DNA of 5,046 bases, from positions 3,549 to 8,594 of the forward strand of contig MHEA01000021.1 in NCBI GenBank assembly GCA_001805085.1, given 5' to 3'. The DNA is from Nitrospirae bacterium GWC2_57_9 (GTDB taxonomy: Bacteria > Nitrospirota > UBA9217). Within the stretch, counting starts at the first letter, position 1, and every line of letters begins with the position of its first letter. Below are positions 1 through 5,046 of this stretch, piece after piece. Both the position numbers and the translations under genes were made by a program. The notes under the pieces are model-generated. The model was not told the DNA's origin, did not search any database, and saw only the letters and a list, made by a program, of their open reading frames with translations.

Positions 1-183
1 GCCACCGCCAATATACACGCTTTCGAAAAGCCGCTCCCGGAACAGAGCGTGATAACCTGCAGCTTCCCGGCCGAGGGCGGATATAAAAGCGACAGCCGTT
101 GACGGAGAATACACTGTTGAATAAAAGCCACAGTAGTGGCATTTTCCAACACAAAAAGGAATATGGATATACAGTGATAGCAT
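1..183 (-). CDS. hemW: HemW-like radical SAM heme chaperone (oxygen-independent coproporphyrinogen oxidase family), N-terminal part
   Basis: The first 61 codons of a gene that runs off the left edge. The protein begins MLSLYIHIPFC and has the radical-SAM cluster motif CX3CX2C at C11, C15 and C18, followed by G-F-Y-S. At the window edge it reaches E-S-V-Y-I-G-G-G (54-61), the start of the SAM-binding GGGTP-type motif. In this family the cysteines hold a [4Fe-4S] cluster that cleaves S-adenosylmethionine. HemN has a further Cys two residues after the third; here that position is Phe20, as in HemW, so the protein is more likely the heme chaperone that delivers heme to respiratory proteins than a true coproporphyrinogen dehydrogenase. 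The ATG at 183 is the only in-frame ATG found back to the preceding gene, and HemW proteins usually start this close to the motif. No clear Shine-Dalgarno precedes it. The family is sure; HemW versus another member is less so without the C-terminal domain. Confidence 0.88.
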   Translation of the reverse strand, partial: MLSLYIHIPFCVGKCHYCGFYSTVYSPSTAVAFISALGREAAGYHALFRERLFESVYIGGG

Positions 184-279
184 GGATTTTATGGGATATA
201 TGCGAATGATGAACCCGGGCGATGATAATGCAGGCGAGAAAATGCAATGCCTATGCCATAGAACGAAGATTGGAACAAT

Positions 280-738
280 TTAGGGACGCGGCACCGTGAT
301 CACGAGCGCAGACTCGTCGCAATTGGGGAATTTCACGCAGTTGAGGCAATCGGTCCATATCTTGTGAGGCAGCTCTTTCTTATCGATATCGGTAAAACCA
401 AGCTTTCTGAAAAAAGCATCCTGGTAGGTCAGAACGAAAACGCGGGTAACCTGCAGTTCCCCTGCCTCATCAAGACAGCGCTTCACCAGACTTGAGCCGA
501 TTCCGTTCTTCATGCTGTCCTTTTTCACTGCAAGCGATCGGATCTCCGCCAGGCCGTCCCAGCTTATGTGGAGGGCACAGACGCCGATAAGCTCATTCCG
601 CAGTTCATAGACATGAAAATCACGCAGCCCCTCATAGAGCTCGTTCAGGGAACGGGGCAGCATTTGACCCGATTCCGCATACTGATTTACGAGTGCCTGG
701 ATCGCTTTCACATCCGCGAGCTTTGCCTTTCTGATCAT
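280..738 (-). CDS. GNAT-family N-acetyltransferase, short ArgA-like type
   Basis: A complete 152-residue protein, the size of a single GNAT domain. It shows the usual order: an N-terminal MIRKAKLADV strand-helix start, a central strand pair (L50-IGVCALHISW), then the AEIRSLAV strand (64-71), typical of N-acetylglutamate synthase-like members. The acetyl-CoA pyrophosphate loop follows as M76-K-N-G-I-G-S (76-82). The usual Arg/Gln of the R/QxxGxG signature is Met76 here. A late 'FFRKLGF' segment (109-115) is also typical. The tail carries C131, C134 and C140 (CX2CX5C) around W-T-D-C-L-N-C. Family members transfer acetyl from acetyl-CoA to an amine; the ArgA-like subgroup is linked to acetylation of glutamate, the first step of arginine synthesis. 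The substrate is inferred, because other short GNATs share these motifs. The start ATG has no recognisable Shine-Dalgarno. hemW lies 96 nt downstream on the same strand, so cotranscription is possible but not shown. Confidence 0.88.
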   Translation of the reverse strand: MIRKAKLADVKAIQALVNQYAESGQMLPRSLNELYEGLRDFHVYELRNELIGVCALHISWDGLAEIRSLAVKKDSMKNGIGSSLVKRCLDEAGELQVTRVFVLTYQDAFFRKLGFTDIDKKELPHKIWTDCLNCVKFPNCDESALVITVPRP

Positions 739-826
739 AGCGGAAAACTACTATAGTTGATCGTTCAAAGTCAATAAGAAAAACAATCAAACAGGAGGGT
801 CTTATTCCGCGGGTCAGGCTTTCCTG

Positions 827-855
827 TTGATTACCGGAACTGTTTCTGATACTAT
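827..855 (+). promoter_or_regulatory. Sigma70-type promoter of the Ig-like lipoprotein gene
   Basis: A -35 box TTGATT (827-832) and a -10 box TACTAT (850-855) are separated by exactly 17 nt. Transcription would start near 862, giving a leader of about 25 nt before the ATG at 887. The spacing and both boxes fit the housekeeping consensus (TTGACA, TATAAT) with two mismatches in the -35 box and one in the -10 box. The placement supports 887, not the TTG at 827, as the translation start. Confidence 0.7.
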
Positions 856-873
856 CTTCCTTAATAAAGGGAA

Positions 874-879
874 AAGGAG
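874..879 (+). promoter_or_regulatory. Ribosome binding site deciding the lipoprotein start
   Basis: AAGGAG lies 7 nt before the ATG at 887, an ideal Shine-Dalgarno distance. The upstream in-frame TTG at 827 has no such site at the right distance and would put 20 extra residues in front of an otherwise standard lipoprotein signal peptide. Confidence 0.85.
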
Positions 880-886
880 TCTTTTG

Positions 887-1801
887 ATGAACACGTCTCA
901 CTGCAGGCCCACACTTGCCGTTCTTATTCTGCTATTAGCCGGATTGCTTGCCGGATGCCAGGATGGAGGGACTATGACATCAATGTCGGTGACTCCCGCC
1001 AATGCAACGATCGCAACCGGAACGGCCCAGCCGTTCACTGCGACCGCAATTTTTACAGATGGAACGACCGTCAACTGGACATCAGCGGCGGTCTGGAGCT
1101 CCAGCGATCCGGAAGCGGTATCCATGAACAACACGCCCGGTCTTAATGGGATCGCCACTTCTGTCACCGGAACGGTGACTGGAACCGGCACATTCCAGAT
1201 CACGGCCACTGACACCGCAAATAGTATCTTTGGCACCGCCACCCTCACCGTTGCCGATCCAATTTCCATTTCCATCCTGCCGTCTGAGCCTCGTATGGCA
1301 AAAGGCACTTCCCATCAACTCATCCTAGAGGCCGTTTTAACGGGACCTACGATTACCCAGAATATAGCGTCCTTTGCCACGTGGACCAGTACCGATTCTT
1401 TAAAAGCGGTCGTGAACAGCACTACCGGAATCGTTACCGCGGGCACAGTAACTGGAGAAACGAACATTGAAGCTTCCTATGAGTTCCTCAGCGCTCCTTC
1501 AACAACTGTGATCTTTAGCGCCCCGACAGCTACACTGATAATTACCGATACGCCCCTTGATAGTATTGTCATAACCCCCAATGCCCCGTCCACCCCTGCC
1601 TTCTTTACTGCTCAAGGAAATTACACTACCGGTGGCCCTCTTTCCTTTACGAGGTCGGTAATCTGGACCTCTTCGAATCCCGAGGTCGCAACCATCGACA
1701 AAGAAGGTATTATCGCGGAACACGGTTCCGGGACTACCACGATCACGGCTACTGATCCGATCACGGGGAAATCGGCGAGCGCTTCCGCGGTATTTCCTTA
1801 A
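887..1801 (+). CDS. Lipoprotein with three bacterial Ig-like (Big_2-type) domains
   Basis: A 304-residue secreted protein. A type II signal peptide is clear: a short polar start with Arg7, a hydrophobic core (L10-L21) and the lipobox L-A-G-C, with the lipidated Cys at residue 24. The next residue is Gln25, not Asp, which by the usual Lol rule predicts the outer membrane. The mature protein is three beta-rich modules at about 32-122, 127-220 and 225-304. Each opens with an 'I/V-x-P' strand and has a central Trp-[ST]-S/T-[DN] strand (W70-SSSDPE, W166-TSTD, W260-TSSNPE). Modules 1 and 3 close with an I-T-A-T-D strand (105-109, 286-290). This is the layout of Big_2 domains, found in adhesins and surface proteins. 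There is no catalytic domain and no membrane segment after the signal peptide. Thr, Ser and Ala are abundant and Cys is absent from the mature part apart from Cys24. The binding partner is unknown. It is transcribed divergently from the acetyltransferase gene and has no visible terminator before clpC. Confidence 0.88.
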   Translation: MNTSHCRPTLAVLILLLAGLLAGCQDGGTMTSMSVTPANATIATGTAQPFTATAIFTDGTTVNWTSAAVWSSSDPEAVSMNNTPGLNGIATSVTGTVTGTGTFQITATDTANSIFGTATLTVADPISISILPSEPRMAKGTSHQLILEAVLTGPTITQNIASFATWTSTDSLKAVVNSTTGIVTAGTVTGETNIEASYEFLSAPSTTVIFSAPTATLIITDTPLDSIVITPNAPSTPAFFTAQGNYTTGGPLSFTRSVIWTSSNPEVATIDKEGIIAEHGSGTTTITATDPITGKSASASAVFP

Positions 1802-1869
1802 GAAGACGAAGATGGACCGCTGCCATGAAAAAAATAAAAACAGCCCTTCTCCATGCGGCAAAAGTGCTC

Positions 1870-1899
1870 TTGACTTTGCGAACACGATTGGAGTATATT
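1870..1899 (+). promoter_or_regulatory. Sigma70-type promoter of clpC
   Basis: A -35 box TTGACT (1870-1875) and a -10 box TATATT (1894-1899) with an 18-nt spacer. Transcription would start near 1906, leaving a leader of about 43 nt before the clpC ATG. I saw no CIRCE-type inverted repeat and no CtsR-type heptad direct repeat around it, so the regulators known from Firmicute clpC genes are not supported here. No sigma32-type -10 (CCCCAT) is visible either. Confidence 0.65.
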
Positions 1900-1933
1900 T
1901 TAAACAAGGTAATTATGGCCTGAATGTTTATGT

Positions 1934-1938
1934 GAAGG
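1934..1938 (+). promoter_or_regulatory. Ribosome binding site of clpC
   Basis: GAAGG sits 10 nt before the ATG at 1949 and 13 nt before a second, adjacent ATG at 1952. Spacing favours 1949. ClpC homologues typically start MFEKF, which matches the second Met, so the real start is one of these two and differs by a single residue. Confidence 0.55.
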
Positions 1939-1948
1939 CGGTTATCAT

Positions 1949-4390
<2,442 letters not shown>

Positions 4391-4408
4391 GGTCAGAAGA
4401 TGCTGTGC

Positions 4409-4443
4409 AAAGGCGGTAAGGAGCAATCCTTACCGCCTTTTTT
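4409..4443 (+). terminator. Strong intrinsic terminator of clpC
   Basis: A perfect 14-bp stem (4409-4422 pairing with 4427-4440) closed by a GCAA tetraloop of the stable GNRA type, with six T at 4438-4443, the first three inside the stem. It begins 19 nt after the clpC stop codon. A further 7-bp pairing, GATGCTG (4399-4405) with CAGCATC (4446-4452), encloses it. On the minus strand the stem is followed by only a three-T run, so it would stop the convergent gene's transcripts less well. Confidence 0.94.
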
Positions 4444-4462
4444 GTCAGCATCGATGCACCAT

Positions 4463-4492
4463 AAAAAACCCGGCGCAGGAGGGCCGTGCCAG
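4463..4492 (-). terminator. Possible intrinsic terminator of the convergent right-hand gene
   Basis: Read on the minus strand, CTGGCAC (4492-4486) can pair with GCGCCGG (4476-4470) with one A-C mismatch and one T-G pair around a 9-nt loop. A T-run of six (4468-4463) follows after one more G. It lies directly after the minus-strand stop codon at 4498-4500. The stem is imperfect and short, so this is a moderate call. Together with the clpC terminator it would insulate the two convergent genes. Confidence 0.45.
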
Positions 4493-4497
4493 TCCAG

Positions 4498-5046
4498 CTA
4501 ATCCGCCTGTCGCTTGAATATCTTGTTCGTAAACTCACCCGGCAACAGAGAACCAGATTCGATCATCAGCGCAATGCCCGTCTCGCCTGCATTTTTTACC
4601 TGAGTAGATACATCCTCGATCTCCGAGAGAGGCAGCGCTTTTCCCGCTACATCCACTGCTTGAACGGCAAAGACGACTTTTGCCGGATCGCTCAAAAGTG
4701 ACGACGACGAAACGGCCAGACGGGAAACCATTTCCACGGTCTTTTTGTAATTTATGTCCTGTTCAGCCCTCAGGTTCCTATGGGGAATGGCCAACCAGAA
4801 ATAATTAATATCCGATTTTTTAAAGGCCTCCACATCGTGCGAATACCAGGCAAGCACTTCTTTTTCCTTCACAAACAGTCCCGGGACATGGAGCGTTAAA
4901 CCGAATTTCAAGTGTTTATTCACCGCGCGCGCCGACTGCATGATATTCTTCAGCAGAACCAGGAGCATGCTCTTTTTCATCTCGGCTAATTTCCAGAAAT
5001 CCTCGCCGTATTCCTCAGGCTGTCGGTCCTCAGTACGATCCCCTTT
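4498..5046 (-). CDS. C-terminal part of a possible PgaB-like glycoside-hydrolase protein
   Basis: The last 182 residues of a protein whose start lies beyond the right edge. The frame stays open from the first visible ATG (4980) through 22 more codons to position 5046. That ATG has no Shine-Dalgarno, and the residues before it (Y-G-E-D-F-W-K-L-A-E) read as normal protein, so it is most likely internal. Visible are alternating strands and helices as in the second half of a TIM barrel: K-F-G-L-T-L-H-V-P (47-55), D-I-N-Y-F-W-L-A-I-P-H-R (79-90), K-V-V-F-A-V-Q (123-129) and G-I-A-L-M-I-E (157-163). The order 'VP...W...D...F...Y...A-I-P' resembles, from memory, the C-terminal hydrolase domain of PgaB-type exopolysaccharide proteins. 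No catalytic residues can be assigned in this fragment. That it is a real coding sequence is likely; the family is tentative and another barrel enzyme remains possible. Confidence 0.7.
   Translation of the reverse strand, partial: KGDRTEDRQPEEYGEDFWKLAEMKKSMLLVLLKNIMQSARAVNKHLKFGLTLHVPGLFVKEKEVLAWYSHDVEAFKKSDINYFWLAIPHRNLRAEQDINYKKTVEMVSRLAVSSSSLLSDPAKVVFAVQAVDVAGKALPLSEIEDVSTQVKNAGETGIALMIESGSLLPGEFTNKIFKRQAD

Noticed and set aside
750..774. Minus-strand promoter candidate for the acetyltransferase gene (TTGACT at 774-769, TATAGT at 755-750)
   Set aside because: The spacer is only 13 nt. TATAGT alone would give an almost leaderless message, which would suit the missing Shine-Dalgarno, but no acceptable -35 lies 16-18 nt away.
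793..799. AGGAGGG resembling a strong Shine-Dalgarno
   Set aside because: No start codon follows at a workable distance on the plus strand, and it lies upstream of the predicted transcript start.
632..901. Minus-strand frame across the divergent intergenic region
   Set aside because: It overlaps the acetyltransferase start in another frame, covers the lipoprotein promoter and start, and shows no domain.
1163..1179. Short inverted repeat GTCACC/GGTGAC inside the lipoprotein gene
   Set aside because: It falls in codons for a low-complexity Thr/Val/Gly stretch and is explained by repeated use of similar codons.
898..1308. Minus-strand open frame opposite the lipoprotein gene
   Set aside because: Its repetitive Val/Pro-rich content mirrors the Thr/Ser-rich repeats on the other strand, and the plus-strand gene has promoter, ribosome binding site and signal peptide.
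1825..1923. A 32-codon plus-strand frame (begins MKKIKTALL) between the lipoprotein gene and clpC
   Set aside because: It has no Shine-Dalgarno and contains the whole clpC promoter, so it would not be carried by the clpC transcript. Its length is within chance expectation.
1802..1948. Search for a terminator after the lipoprotein gene and for CIRCE or CtsR operators before clpC
   Set aside because: Only a bulged TGCC-ATG/CATGCGGCA pairing without a T-run is present, and no operator-like repeat was found.

Overview
The window looks like ordinary chromosomal DNA from a Gram-negative bacterium of moderate GC content. An outer-membrane-type lipoprotein with lipobox, a ClpC-type (not ClpA-type) unfoldase, and an ArgA-like acetyltransferase with a cysteine-bearing tail all occur together in Desulfobacterota (former Deltaproteobacteria) and Nitrospirota. 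That placement is an inference from family distribution and cannot be settled from this window. No phage, transposon, CRISPR, tRNA or rRNA sequence is visible.

Layout, left to right. Positions 1-183 (minus strand) hold the first 61 codons of a radical-SAM protein of the HemW type, cut by the left edge. Positions 280-738 (minus) encode a short GNAT acetyltransferase of the ArgA-like type, lying 96 nt upstream of hemW on the same strand and possibly cotranscribed with it. A 148-nt divergent region follows. It carries a good sigma70-type promoter (827-855) and Shine-Dalgarno for a plus-strand lipoprotein with three bacterial Ig-like (Big_2-type) modules (887-1801). A 147-nt gap holds a second sigma70-type promoter (1870-1899) that drives clpC (1949-4390), the dominant gene: a complete 813-residue two-ring AAA+ unfoldase with a ClpP-docking tripeptide. 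clpC ends in a very strong intrinsic terminator (4409-4443). A convergent minus-strand gene (4498 to the right edge) enters from the right; only its C-terminal 182 residues are visible. They resemble the late part of a PgaB-like glycoside-hydrolase barrel, but this is tentative.

The genes do not form one pathway. clpC is a monocistronic protein quality-control gene with its own promoter and terminator and without ctsR, mcsA, mcsB or clpP beside it. hemW and the acetyltransferase gene are a possible two-gene housekeeping unit. The lipoprotein is a surface or periplasmic protein of unknown role. I did not find a convincing new system. The points most worth a second look are the divergent ClpC middle-domain sequence, the lipoprotein, and the two edge genes, which are easily missed or mis-started.
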